A stretch of DNA of 64,000 bases, taken from contig CAVQVG010000020.1 of NCBI GenBank assembly GCA_963717125.1, positions 586,324-650,323 of the forward strand, in the 5' to 3' direction. The notes below the pieces were generated by a model. That model had not been told where the DNA came from. It was given only the letters and a program-made list of their open reading frames with translations, and made no database searches. A program made the position numbers and the translations under genes. Of the stretch, positions 42,117 to 50,607 are shown in pieces; positions within the stretch are counted from its first letter, which is position 1, and every line of letters starts with the position of its first letter. The stretch comes from RYN-230 sp963717125. Lineage in GTDB: Bacteria; Actinomycetota; Actinomycetes; Streptosporangiales; Streptosporangiaceae.

Positions 42117-43103
42117 TTATCGGCGCTGCAGGCGGACCTCGACGGCGTCCCGCAGCCCCTCGCCGATGAAGATGGGCGCGGCTATGACCAGCACGATGCA
42201 CAGGCCAGCTGGGAAGATCAGCCACCAGTAGTTGTCGTTGACGTACTGGATGCCGTCGCTGAGCATGCCGCCCCAGTCCTGCTGCGGGGGGCGGATGCCC
42301 AGGCCGAGGTAGCTGAGCGCGACGATGAGCGCGATGGCGTCGGCCACCTGGAAGGTGGCGTTCACCATGATGGTGCCGATCGCGTTCGGCGCGATGTGCC
42401 GCAGCACCGCGCGCCGGCTGCCGCCGCCCATCACCTTCATCGCCTGCACGTAGTCCCGGGTGCGCAGCGAGAGGGCCTCGCCGCGGACCAGCCGGGAGGT
42501 GGTCAGCCACGAGGTCAGCGCGATGACCAGGATGAGCACCGGCTTGGTCGGGGTGACCAGGGTCACCACCACGATGGCCAGGAACAGCACGGGGATGGAC
42601 AGCAGCGCGTCCACGATGCGCATCATGGCCGAGTCGATCACGCCGCCGAAGTAGCCGGCTATCGCGCCCCACAGCACGCCCAGGACGGTGGCCAGCGCGG
42701 CGGCGGCGAGGCCGACCTCCAGCGAGATCTGCCCGGCGACCATCAGCCGGCCGAGCACGTCGAATCCGCTGGCGTCGGTGCCCAGCGGATGGCTCCCGCC
42801 AGGCTTGATAAATTCGTTTCCGAAATTCACCGTGAGCTGGTTAGTGTGATACACCAGCGGGCCGACGAAGCAGAACAGCACCATGAACGCGAAGATGCCG
42901 ACCCCGATGACGGCCAGCTTGTTCTCGAGGAACACCTCGAGGCCGCGGCGGAAGGTACTGCGCGGCTTACCAGCCGGCAGCGCACCAGGCGCGATGGCCA
43001 GCTCGGGCTCGGCGACATCGGTGTCGTAGGTGGTGACCAGACCGGTCGTGGCCGATGGGTTGCTCGGGTCCGGAAGTTCCGGCGGGACGCTGGCGAGACT
43101 CAT
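42117..43103 (-). CDS. Oligopeptide ABC transporter permease, DppC/OppC type
   Basis: A 328-residue permease. A Pro-rich cytoplasmic N-terminus (~1-55) precedes helix 1; HPLGTDASGFDVLGRLMVAGQIS is the hallmark of DppC proteins and the EAA loop is YVQAMKVMGGGSRRAVLRH. The end (ISDGIQYVNDNYWWLIFP) is also typical. It overlaps the DppB-type gene by four bases. Confidence 0.87.
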   Translation of the reverse strand: MSLASVPPELPDPSNPSATTGLVTTYDTDVAEPELAIAPGALPAGKPRSTFRRGLEVFLENKLAVIGVGIFAFMVLFCFVGPLVYHTNQLTVNFGNEFIKPGGSHPLGTDASGFDVLGRLMVAGQISLEVGLAAAALATVLGVLWGAIAGYFGGVIDSAMMRIVDALLSIPVLFLAIVVVTLVTPTKPVLILVIALTSWLTTSRLVRGEALSLRTRDYVQAMKVMGGGSRRAVLRHIAPNAIGTIMVNATFQVADAIALIVALSYLGLGIRPPQQDWGGMLSDGIQYVNDNYWWLIFPAGLCIVLVIAAPIFIGEGLRDAVEVRLQRR

Positions 43104-44059
43104 TGGCTCACGTACCTAACCCGCGGGTCGAGCACCGCATACGCGATGTCAGCGAGCAACGACCCCACGACTGTTGCCACAGCTACGACGATAACGATTC
43201 CCAGCAAGATCGGGTAGTCCGAGTTGAGCGCCGACTGGTAGAACAGGTAGCCCATGCCCGGGTAGTTGAACACCGACTCGGTGATCAGCGCGCCCGCGAT
43301 GATCCCGGGCAGGCTCAGCCCGAGCAGCGTGGCGATCGGGATCAGCGAGTTGCGCAGCACGTGCTGGATCAGCACCCGCCGCTCACTGGCCCCCTTGGCC
43401 TTGGCCGTCCGCACGTAGTCCTCGGTCAGGTTGTCCAGCACCGACGAGCGCATGTACCGGCTGAACAGCGCGAGCGTGATCAGCGTCAGCGAGATGATCG
43501 GCAGGATCAGCGCGTCGAAGTTGGTGAACAGCACGCCCAGGCCCTCACCCTGCGGGCCCTCCGGCGGGAAGATCGGGATCTTGATCGCGAAGGCCAGGAT
43601 CAGCAGGATGCCCAGCAGGAACGCGGGCATCGCGTAGAACACGGTGGAGAACCCGTTGAAGAAGTGATCTATGAACTTGTTCCGGCGCACCGCCTGGATC
43701 ACGCCGACCGGAACGGCCAGCACCAGGGCCAGGATGGTGGAGATGCCGACCAGGAAGATGGTCTTGGGCAGGTGCGTGGCGAGCAGGGACGCCACGCTCT
43801 GGTTCAGCTTCCAGGAGAAGCCGAGGTTGCCGGTCAGCAGGTGCCGCAGCCACAGCCAGTACTGGCTGTACCAGGGCAGGTCGAACCCGTACTGCTGATC
43901 GAACTGGCGGATCGCGCCGGGATTGCGGAACGAGTTCGGGCCGAGGATGGCGATGGCCGGGTTGCCCGGGATCGCCCGGAGCAGAGCGAACGTGAGCACC
44001 GTCACCAGCAGGATGACGATGATCGACTGGAACACCCTGCGGAGCATAAATACTGTCAC
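43100..44059 (-). CDS. Oligopeptide ABC transporter permease, DppB/OppB type
   Basis: A 319-residue permease. It starts FMLRRVFQSIIVILLVTVLTF, has the family loop FLLGILLILAF, an EAA motif YVRTAKAKGASERRVLIQHV and ends GYLFYQSALNSDYP with DPRVRYVSQ. GTG 44059 with AAGGGGGAG upstream is chosen; the ATG at 44047 is possible. A hairpin lies between it and the upstream binding-protein gene. Confidence 0.87.
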   Translation of the reverse strand: MTVFMLRRVFQSIIVILLVTVLTFALLRAIPGNPAIAILGPNSFRNPGAIRQFDQQYGFDLPWYSQYWLWLRHLLTGNLGFSWKLNQSVASLLATHLPKTIFLVGISTILALVLAVPVGVIQAVRRNKFIDHFFNGFSTVFYAMPAFLLGILLILAFAIKIPIFPPEGPQGEGLGVLFTNFDALILPIISLTLITLALFSRYMRSSVLDNLTEDYVRTAKAKGASERRVLIQHVLRNSLIPIATLLGLSLPGIIAGALITESVFNYPGMGYLFYQSALNSDYPILLGIVIVVAVATVVGSLLADIAYAVLDPRVRYVSQ

Positions 44060-44084
44060 TAACTCCCCCTTGCGGGCGGTACGG

Positions 44085-44120
44085 CGCGGGGGTGCCGGGT
44101 GTGAGCCCAGCACCCCCGCG
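44085..44120 (-). promoter_or_regulatory. Intercistronic hairpin after the peptide-binding-protein gene
   Basis: CGCGGGGGTGC (44085-44095) and GCACCCCCGCG (44110-44120) form a perfect 11-bp stem; the loop can add GGGT/GCCC pairing. It lies between the binding-protein gene and the permeases on the minus strand. A partial terminator or 3' stabiliser here would explain high binding-protein and lower permease expression. Confidence 0.6.
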
Positions 44121-44164
44121 TCACGAGCAGCGGCGACATTGTATGGTCACCCGCTACTTACTAG

Positions 44165-46021
44165 TTACTTCGTGAAATACCAGCTCTCCGGGTTGATGGC
44201 GAGCGTCGGCGGCTGCGGGGTGACCCCGTGGAGGGTGTCCTTGATCTCCGTCAGCTCGTAGACGCCGTTGGGCTGGTACTCCACTGGCAGCTGCGGCTGC
44301 AGGTAGTTCTGCCACGTGTACATGGCCTGCGGGTCGCTGCTGGTCAGCGTCGTATTGATCAGGTTGTCGTTCTGCTTGCTGCAGTACCCGCCAGAGTTGG
44401 CCGGCACGCCGCACATGAACAGCTCCTCGCCGGTCGGCTGATAGTCCGGCGCGAAGTTCCAGCCACCGCCCCAGTTGGCCATGTCCCAGTTGCAGGAACT
44501 CTTGGTGACCACGCAGTTGCCGCCGGCCAGGGCGATGACCTGGTTGAACGGCTCCGGCTTCAGGTTCAGCTTGATGCCGACCGCGGCCGCGTTGGACTGC
44601 AGCTGGGTCATCTCCGAGGTGATCCACGCGGTGCCGTTCGCGAACGGCAGCGTGAAGCTCAGCGCCTGGCCCTTCTTCACCCCCGGGCCACACATGCTCG
44701 GGGTGGTGCAGGTGGTCGTCCCGTTCGGGGTGACCTTCCAGCCGTGGCTGGACAGCAGGCTCTTGGCCTTGGACTCGCTGAACGGGAACGGGTCACCCGT
44801 CGGCGCCTGCGGCGACAGGAACTGCGTCTTCGGCGTGTTCGGGACCGGTCCGACGGTGGCCAGGCCGTAGCCGCGCAGCGGGCCCTGGATCACCGACTTC
44901 TGGTTCATCAGGTAGGCCAGCGCCTGCCGGAAGTACAGCTGCTTGATGACCGGCCCGTTCCCGGTCGTGCTCTGGTAGTTCACGACATAGTAGTTGATGC
45001 CCCAGGAGTACAGCGGGGCCAGCGAGTAGCCGTGCAGCGGGTTGGTCCCGACGGTGGCGCTCACCGGCTTGGCCGGGGCGTCCTGCTCGGGCAGGTAGCC
45101 GACGTTGACGCTGGAGTTCGGCGCCTGCAGCACGCTGTATTCGGCCGAGTCCGTGGTGAACGGCACTTCCTGGAACTGCGACAGGGTCGCCTTGGTCGGG
45201 CCGCTGTAGGACTTGTTCGGCACGAACGTGATGTGCCCGTCCGCGTTGAACGCGCTCAGCTTCCACGGCCCGTCCACGACCGACCAGATCGGCGACGACG
45301 CGTAGCTGTTCAGCGTCTTGGACTGCCCGTCCAGGTAGGTGTAGACGGCCTTGCAGTCGCTGACCGTGGTGGTGCAGTGGCTCGCCCCGGACGCGGTCTT
45401 GTCCCACGCCTCCGGCATCGGGTAGATCTGGGCCAGCTCGTTGTACAGGAACCAGCTGTGCGAGTAGCTCTTGTCCATCGTCATGGTCAGCTCGGTCGGG
45501 CTGACCACCTTGACGTTCTTCACGATGCTGGCCGGGAACCCGGTGTAGCCACCGTAGTTCGCCGGCTCCGCGGTCTCCATGTTGATCCAGAACATCACGT
45601 TCGACGCGGTCACCGGCTGGCCGTTGGACCACACGTAGTGCTTGAGCGTGATCGTCACGTTGTTCCCACTGAACGTCGGCTGGTTCGCGACGCTGAGCGA
45701 CGGGTTCACGTCCGGGGTGTCGCCCTTGCCGAACCAGTACAGCGGCCGGTACAGCAGGTTCTGCAGGTAGCTGATGTTGGACACGCTGAAGTCAGCGCTG
45801 CTGGAGTACGGGAAAATGTAGTTCGGCGTCGTGGACGGCGGCAGGGCGTAAACGGCGGTGCCGCCCTTGACCTTGGTGCCACCCGTCGACGAGTTGGACG
45901 AACCGCTGCCCCCGCAGCCTGCCGCGACGAGGGCCAGCGCGGCGGCGCCGACAACCACGAGGGCAAACTTGCTGCGGAGCCTGGATCTTGGTTGGTCTTG
46001 CTGAGTAGGGGCTCGCCCCAT
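44165..46021 (-). CDS. Peptide ABC transporter substrate-binding lipoprotein (family 5)
   Basis: A 618-residue binding protein of the DppA/OppA fold. The signal peptide ends in LVAAGCGGSG (lipobox Cys about 36), followed by Ser/Gly linker and GGTAVYALPPSTTPNYIFPY. Blocks VTITLKHYVWSNGQPVTASNV, TDSAEYSVLQAP and RQALAYLMNQKSVI match family 5. It has several cysteine pairs in the C-terminal lobe (CTTPSMCGPG, NCVVTKSSCNW), unusual for the family. GGAGCC precedes the ATG at 46021. It is the first gene of the operon with the two permeases and the dual ATPase. Confidence 0.88.
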   Translation of the reverse strand: MGRAPTQQDQPRSRLRSKFALVVVGAAALALVAAGCGGSGSSNSSTGGTKVKGGTAVYALPPSTTPNYIFPYSSSADFSVSNISYLQNLLYRPLYWFGKGDTPDVNPSLSVANQPTFSGNNVTITLKHYVWSNGQPVTASNVMFWINMETAEPANYGGYTGFPASIVKNVKVVSPTELTMTMDKSYSHSWFLYNELAQIYPMPEAWDKTASGASHCTTTVSDCKAVYTYLDGQSKTLNSYASSPIWSVVDGPWKLSAFNADGHITFVPNKSYSGPTKATLSQFQEVPFTTDSAEYSVLQAPNSSVNVGYLPEQDAPAKPVSATVGTNPLHGYSLAPLYSWGINYYVVNYQSTTGNGPVIKQLYFRQALAYLMNQKSVIQGPLRGYGLATVGPVPNTPKTQFLSPQAPTGDPFPFSESKAKSLLSSHGWKVTPNGTTTCTTPSMCGPGVKKGQALSFTLPFANGTAWITSEMTQLQSNAAAVGIKLNLKPEPFNQVIALAGGNCVVTKSSCNWDMANWGGGWNFAPDYQPTGEELFMCGVPANSGGYCSKQNDNLINTTLTSSDPQAMYTWQNYLQPQLPVEYQPNGVYELTEIKDTLHGVTPQPPTLAINPESWYFTK

Positions 46022-46235
46022 TACCACGGCTCCTTCACGCACAGGGAACGGCCAGGGCACGGGTAGCGCCGGCCGGTCCGACAGACATGGTTGTAAAGCC
46101 GGAAGACCGGCTATTGGTTAGATCAGCACGACCCAGGTCGCACCGTCCAGGGACAGCACCAGCTTGGGACACTTTCGTGACTTGAGCGTAACAGGCACGT
46201 ACTCTTCCGCCAGCACACACAACTCTGCGGATAAG
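46022..46235. other. Promoter region of the oligopeptide operon
   Basis: A 214-base gap between the operon start and the menD 3' end (same strand). It is AT-richer than its surroundings. An AGCCGG-AAGA-CCGGCT hairpin lies at 46097-46112. I see no unambiguous promoter, but the operon's start site must be here. Confidence 0.45.
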
Positions 46236-48056
46236 TTACACATAGTCGGCCCTTGTATAGCAAATCTGCCTGCTGTGGTGCGCACCGGGGGGCAACTCTC
46301 CGGCGCAGGCCCGGCACCGGCGCCGGCGCCGCTCAGCCGGCCCCCGGATGGCGGCCAGCGCGGCCTCGTGCAGCCGCCGGCGCAACGCCGCGCCCTCGGC
46401 CCGGCCGGCCGGCACCTCGACGATGCGCAGCCCGCTGCCGCGCAGCGCGGCGGGCAGCTCCGCTGGGTCGCGCAGGCTCAGGTAGGGCAGCCCGGCCGCC
46501 GCGGCCAGCGCGCCGAGCCGGGCGCCGTGCGGGGTGCCGAAGACACGCTCGAAGCTGTCCGGGAAGGCGGCCGGCTCCAGGGTGGAGAAGATCCCGCCCC
46601 CGTCGTTGCTGGCCACCACGATGACCAGGTCGGGACGCGGCTCCCTGGGCCCGGCGAACAGGCCGGGCGCGTCGTGCAGCACGGCCAGGTCACCGAGCAG
46701 CGCCACGGCCGGCCCACCGCCGGCCGCCTGGTGGGCCAGGGCCGCGCCGGACGCCGCCGAGATCAGCCCGTCGATGCCGCTGGCCCCCCGGCTGGCCAGC
46801 ACGCGCAGCCCGGCCCGGGCGGGCATCTGCCGGTCCAGGTCCCGGATGGGCAGGCTGGAGGAGGTCCAGAGCAGCGCGCCGTCCGGCAGCGCCGCGGCCA
46901 GGTCGCGGGCCAGCCGCGGCTCGGTCAGCTCGAGGCCGGCGTCGAGGATGGCGTCCAGCGCGCCGCGGGCCGCCCCGTCCGCCTGCTGCCAGCGGCGCAG
47001 CCAGCCCGCGGGCTGGCTGGCCGGCGGCCCGCCGCGCAGCCGGATCCGGGCCGCCACGTCGGTGGCCGTCCGGGCCGGGTCGGCCCACCGGCCCGGCCCC
47101 TGGGTGAGCACCACCTGCCGGGCGCCGTGCCCGGCGGCCAGCCGCAGGAAGCTGAGCTGGCCCCGGGACAGCCCCGGGCGCCCGGCCGAGATGACCAGGT
47201 CCGGCGGGTGCGCGGCGGTGAACGCCGGCTCATCGAGCAGGTACTGATAGGAGGTCAGCGCGGCGGCGCCCTGCCGGGCCCCGGACGACGGCTCGGCCAG
47301 CACCGGCCAGCCCGCCCGCTCCGCCAGCGCGGCCAGCGCGGCCGCCTGCGCCGCCTCATCACCAGCCAGCACAACGCCCCGCTCGGTCCACGGCAGCTCC
47401 AGCGTGCCCAGCCGTTCGGGGCTGGCCGGCCCGGCCAGCCGGGTCCACGGCGCCTCACCCGGCCGCCCGTCGAGAGGCTCGGGCCAGGCCGGCCCGGCCT
47501 CTTCCGGGACCAGCGGGTCGCGTAGCGGGATGTTGACCTGCACCGGCCCGGGGAAGCCGCCGGCCGCCCCGGATGCGGCCGCCCAGCCGCGGCAGGCTAG
47601 CGACCGCCAGTAGGCGTTCATCCCCGGCCGGGCCTCGGGCACGCCCACGTCGGCGAACCAGCGGACCGCGCTGCCGTACAGCTGGAGCTGGTCGATGGTC
47701 TGGTTAGCGCCGGTGCCGCGCAGCTCCGGCGGCCGGTCCGCGGTGAGCAGCAGCAGCGGCACACCGGACTCGTCGGCTTCGATCACCGCAGGGTGGAAGT
47801 TGGCCGCCGCGGTTCCCGACGTGCACAGCACCGCGGCCGGCCAGCCGCCGGCCTTGGCCAGGCCCAGCGCCAGGAACGCCGCCGTCCGCTCGTCGATCCG
47901 CACGTGCAGCCGGAGCGGGCTGCCCGCGCCGCACCGATCATGCAGCGCCATGGCCAGCGGCGCGCTGCGCGAGCCGGGCGCCAGCACCACCTCGCGCAGC
48001 CCGCAGCGGATCAGTTCGTCGACGAAGACGGTGGCGAACGCGGTCGAGGGGTTCAT
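46236..48056 (-). CDS. menD: 2-succinyl-5-enolpyruvyl-6-hydroxy-3-cyclohexene-1-carboxylate synthase
   Basis: A 606-residue thiamine diphosphate enzyme joining isochorismate and 2-oxoglutarate. N-terminal block VVLAPGSRSAPLAMALHD, catalytic-glutamate region HVRIDERTAAFLALGLAK, PAAVLCTSGTAAANFHPAVIEAD, DRPPELRGTGANQTIDQ, and the cofactor motif ASNDGGGIFSTLEP. The tail after LHEAALAAIRG is ~35 residues, Arg-rich with CRACAGEL and more cysteines, longer than in most homologues. The ATG overlaps the menC stop (ATGA). It is separated from menF by the oligopeptide operon. Confidence 0.88.
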   Translation of the reverse strand: MNPSTAFATVFVDELIRCGLREVVLAPGSRSAPLAMALHDRCGAGSPLRLHVRIDERTAAFLALGLAKAGGWPAAVLCTSGTAAANFHPAVIEADESGVPLLLLTADRPPELRGTGANQTIDQLQLYGSAVRWFADVGVPEARPGMNAYWRSLACRGWAAASGAAGGFPGPVQVNIPLRDPLVPEEAGPAWPEPLDGRPGEAPWTRLAGPASPERLGTLELPWTERGVVLAGDEAAQAAALAALAERAGWPVLAEPSSGARQGAAALTSYQYLLDEPAFTAAHPPDLVISAGRPGLSRGQLSFLRLAAGHGARQVVLTQGPGRWADPARTATDVAARIRLRGGPPASQPAGWLRRWQQADGAARGALDAILDAGLELTEPRLARDLAAALPDGALLWTSSSLPIRDLDRQMPARAGLRVLASRGASGIDGLISAASGAALAHQAAGGGPAVALLGDLAVLHDAPGLFAGPREPRPDLVIVVASNDGGGIFSTLEPAAFPDSFERVFGTPHGARLGALAAAAGLPYLSLRDPAELPAALRGSGLRIVEVPAGRAEGAALRRRLHEAALAAIRGPAERRRRRCRACAGELPPGAHHSRQICYTRADYV

Positions 48057-49027
48057 GAGCGCCCGTTGAGAAATTCCGCGGCGGCGGCCAGCCGGGCCCG
48101 CCACGGGGCCGGGTCGGCCTGCCACTCGGCGAGCTGTTCCCCGGCGGGGGCGGGGCGGCGGACCGGCAGCATGCCAGCCTGCTCGGCCAGCGGCTGCCCG
48201 GTGACGTCGCCGGTGAGCAGGCTCATCGTGGCCAGCCCGCAGGCGTACGGCAGCTCGGGCAGCGCGGCGGCCAGCGCCACCCCGGCGGCCAGGCCGACCG
48301 AGGACTCCACCGCGCTGGACACCACGACGGGCAGCCCGCAGGCGTCGGCGATGCGCAGCGCGCTGCGCACCCCGCCCAGCGGCTGCGCCTTGAGCACCAC
48401 GATGTCCGCCGCGCCGGCCGCGCGCACCGCGAGCGGATCCTCGGCCCGGCGGATCGACTCGTCCGCCGCGACCGGCACGTCCACCCGCTTGCGCAGCGCG
48501 GCCAGCTCAGCCAGGGTCGGGCAGGGCTGCTCGGCGTATTCCAGCCCGGACCGGGCCAGCTCGCGGAGCATCCGGGCGGCCGTGTCCACGTCCCAGCCGC
48601 CGTTGGCGTCCACCCGGATCAGGCCGTCCGGGCCGAGCGCGTCGCGGACCGCCGCCACCCGGTCGATGTCCGCGCTGGCCGGCTGGCCCCGCTCGGCCAC
48701 CTTGACCTTGGCCGTGCGGCAGCCCGAGGCGGCCACGATGCGGTGCGCGTGCTCCGGCCCGACCGCCGGCACCGTGACGTTCACCGGCACCTGATCGCGC
48801 CGCGGCGGGGGCCAGCCGTCCCACGCGGCCTCCAGCGCGCAAGCCAGCCAGCGGGCACATTCCCGCGGCCCGTACTCGGCGAACGGGGAGAACTCAGCCC
48901 AGCCGGCCGGCCCCTCGATCAGCGCGCCCTCGCGCACCGTGATGCCGCGGAAACGGGTGCGCATCGGGATCGCGAACCCGCGCAGCCCGCGCAGCGCGGC
49001 CTCCACCCGGGCCTGAACCTCGCTCAC
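48053..49027 (-). CDS. menC: o-Succinylbenzoate synthase
   Basis: A 324-residue enolase-superfamily enzyme that dehydrates SHCHC to o-succinylbenzoate. Barrel residues seen: the base region CRTAKVKVAERG (KxK), the metal acid in LIRVDANGGWDVDTA, EQPCPTLAELAAL, VAADESIRRAED, and the second lysine in VVLKAQPLGGVRSAL. It is in the short actinobacterial size class. The GTG at 49027 with GAGGAGA upstream gives the usual N-terminus. menD follows with ATGA coupling; menE is divergent across 153 bases. Confidence 0.86.
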   Translation of the reverse strand: MSEVQARVEAALRGLRGFAIPMRTRFRGITVREGALIEGPAGWAEFSPFAEYGPRECARWLACALEAAWDGWPPPRRDQVPVNVTVPAVGPEHAHRIVAASGCRTAKVKVAERGQPASADIDRVAAVRDALGPDGLIRVDANGGWDVDTAARMLRELARSGLEYAEQPCPTLAELAALRKRVDVPVAADESIRRAEDPLAVRAAGAADIVVLKAQPLGGVRSALRIADACGLPVVVSSAVESSVGLAAGVALAAALPELPYACGLATMSLLTGDVTGQPLAEQAGMLPVRRPAPAGEQLAEWQADPAPWRARLAAAAEFLNGRS

Positions 49028-49180
49028 TGTGTCTCCTCGGAAGTTCGCGCCATCCGGCGCAAACCCATGGACCGCTCCCTCGCCCGAGCCTGGCGGCCCG
49101 GGGTCGGGAGCCGGTGCCGGATGGCGCTCACCGGCCGCCCTCCCGGTGCGCCGCCTGATCTGCCGGATAACCTTACGTCG

Positions 49181-50380
49181 GTGAGCCGCCGCCCCCTGCA
49201 CGCAGTACTCCTGCCTGCCGTGGCGCAGGCCGGGCGGCTGCTCGAGGTGCTGGCCGCAGCGCTGGATGGCACCGGCCCGGCAGTGCTGCCGGTAGACCCG
49301 CGGCTGCCGCCGGACAAGGTCGCCGCGTTGCTCCGCGCGCTCGGCCCGGACACGCTGGAGACCGGCACCGGCACTGAGCGGCTGGCCCCCGCGGACGCCG
49401 CCGCGCTGGCCCCGGGGACGGCGGTGGTCATCGCCACCTCGGGGTCCACCGGCGAGCCGAAGGGCGCCGAGCTGAGCGCGGCGGCGCTGCGCCACTCGGC
49501 CGGGGCCAGCCTGGCCCGGCTGGGTGCCCGGCCGGGCGACCGGTGGCTGTCCTGCCTGCCGCCCAGCCATATCTCCGGGCTGCAGGTGTTCGTCCGGTCC
49601 CTGCTGGCCGGCACCGAGCCGGTGACGGCGCCCCGGCTGGACAGCGCGGCCGCCGCGGCACGGCCGGGCTGCCAGTTCGTGTCCCTGGTGCCCACCCAGG
49701 TGCGGCGCCTGCTGGACGAGCCGGGCGGCCCGGCCGCGCTGGCCTCGTTCCGCGGCATCCTGCTCGGCGGGGCCGCGGTGCCGGCCGGCCTGCTGGCCGA
49801 GGCCCGGGCGGCGGGCGCCCGCGTGATCACCACCTACGGGATGACCGAGACCTGCGGCGGCTGCGTGTACGACGGGTGGCCGCTGAACGGGGTGTCGGTG
49901 CGGATCGCGGCCGACGGCCGGATCCAGCTGGCCGGCCCGGTGCTGTTCTCCGGCTACCGGGGGCGGCCCGAGCTCAGCGTGGCCGCCATGGACGGCCCCT
50001 GGTTCGTCACCTCCGACCTGGGCAGCCTGGACGAGTCTGGGCGGCTGGCCGTGCGCGGCCGGGCCGACGGGATGATCAACACGGGTGGCGAGAAGGTGGC
50101 CGCCGACGAGGTGGTCGCCGCGCTGGCCGGCTGCCCCGGGGTGCGGGATGTCGCGGTGACGAGCCAGCCTGACCCCGAGTGGGGGGAGCTGGTCACCGCC
50201 GTCGTGGTGCCGGCCAACCCGGCCGACCCGCCCACTCTGGCCGCGCTGCGCACCGCGGCGCGCGGCCGGCTGCCGGACTTCGCCGCGCCGCGAGCCCTCG
50301 TGCTGGTGCCGGCCATCCCGCTGCTCCGGTCCGGCAAGCCGGACCTGCAGACGCTGCGGCGGCTGGCCGCCGGGGACTGA
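49181..50380 (+). CDS. menE: o-Succinylbenzoate-CoA ligase
   Basis: A 399-residue ANL-family ligase activating o-succinylbenzoate with ATP and CoA. P-loop IATSGSTGEPKGAE, motif TYGMTETCGGCVYD, DLGSLDESGRLAVRGRADGMI and the catalytic Lys in LRSGKPDLQTL. It is a short form lacking part of the usual N-terminal subdomain, as in other actinobacterial MenE proteins. The GTG at 49181 follows TAACCT by seven bases (leaderless possible); an in-frame upstream start would run into the region opposite menC. Confidence 0.85.
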   Translation: MSRRPLHAVLLPAVAQAGRLLEVLAAALDGTGPAVLPVDPRLPPDKVAALLRALGPDTLETGTGTERLAPADAAALAPGTAVVIATSGSTGEPKGAELSAAALRHSAGASLARLGARPGDRWLSCLPPSHISGLQVFVRSLLAGTEPVTAPRLDSAAAAARPGCQFVSLVPTQVRRLLDEPGGPAALASFRGILLGGAAVPAGLLAEARAAGARVITTYGMTETCGGCVYDGWPLNGVSVRIAADGRIQLAGPVLFSGYRGRPELSVAAMDGPWFVTSDLGSLDESGRLAVRGRADGMINTGGEKVAADEVVAALAGCPGVRDVAVTSQPDPEWGELVTAVVVPANPADPPTLAALRTAARGRLPDFAAPRALVLVPAIPLLRSGKPDLQTLRRLAAGD

Positions 50381-50571
50381 GTGAGCAGGCGCGGGCGTTA
50401 AGCAGAAATGAAGGTGGGGGTGGCGGGCAGCCGCCGGACGCGGGCAGGCAGAACACCGCGGCCGGGAACAATCGGCAGCACCGAGCGTTATTAGATAGTG
50501 CCCGCGTTTCACAGTAGCAAGAACTGCGAACCGCTAGAGCACATCGACACCACGGAAACGTGCTGACCGAA

Positions 50572-50586
50572 CGTGCGTAACGCACG
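50572..50586. promoter_or_regulatory. 15-base palindrome before the sigma factor gene
   Basis: CGTGCGT-A-ACGCACG is a perfect dyad with a single central base, 21 bases before the sigma factor ATG, between the likely promoter and the GGGAGG ribosome site. It could be an operator or a small leader hairpin. The rest of this 227-base gap is AT-richer at 50485-50545. Confidence 0.4.
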
Positions 50587-50607
50587 CCCACGAAGGGAGG
50601 TGCCTCG

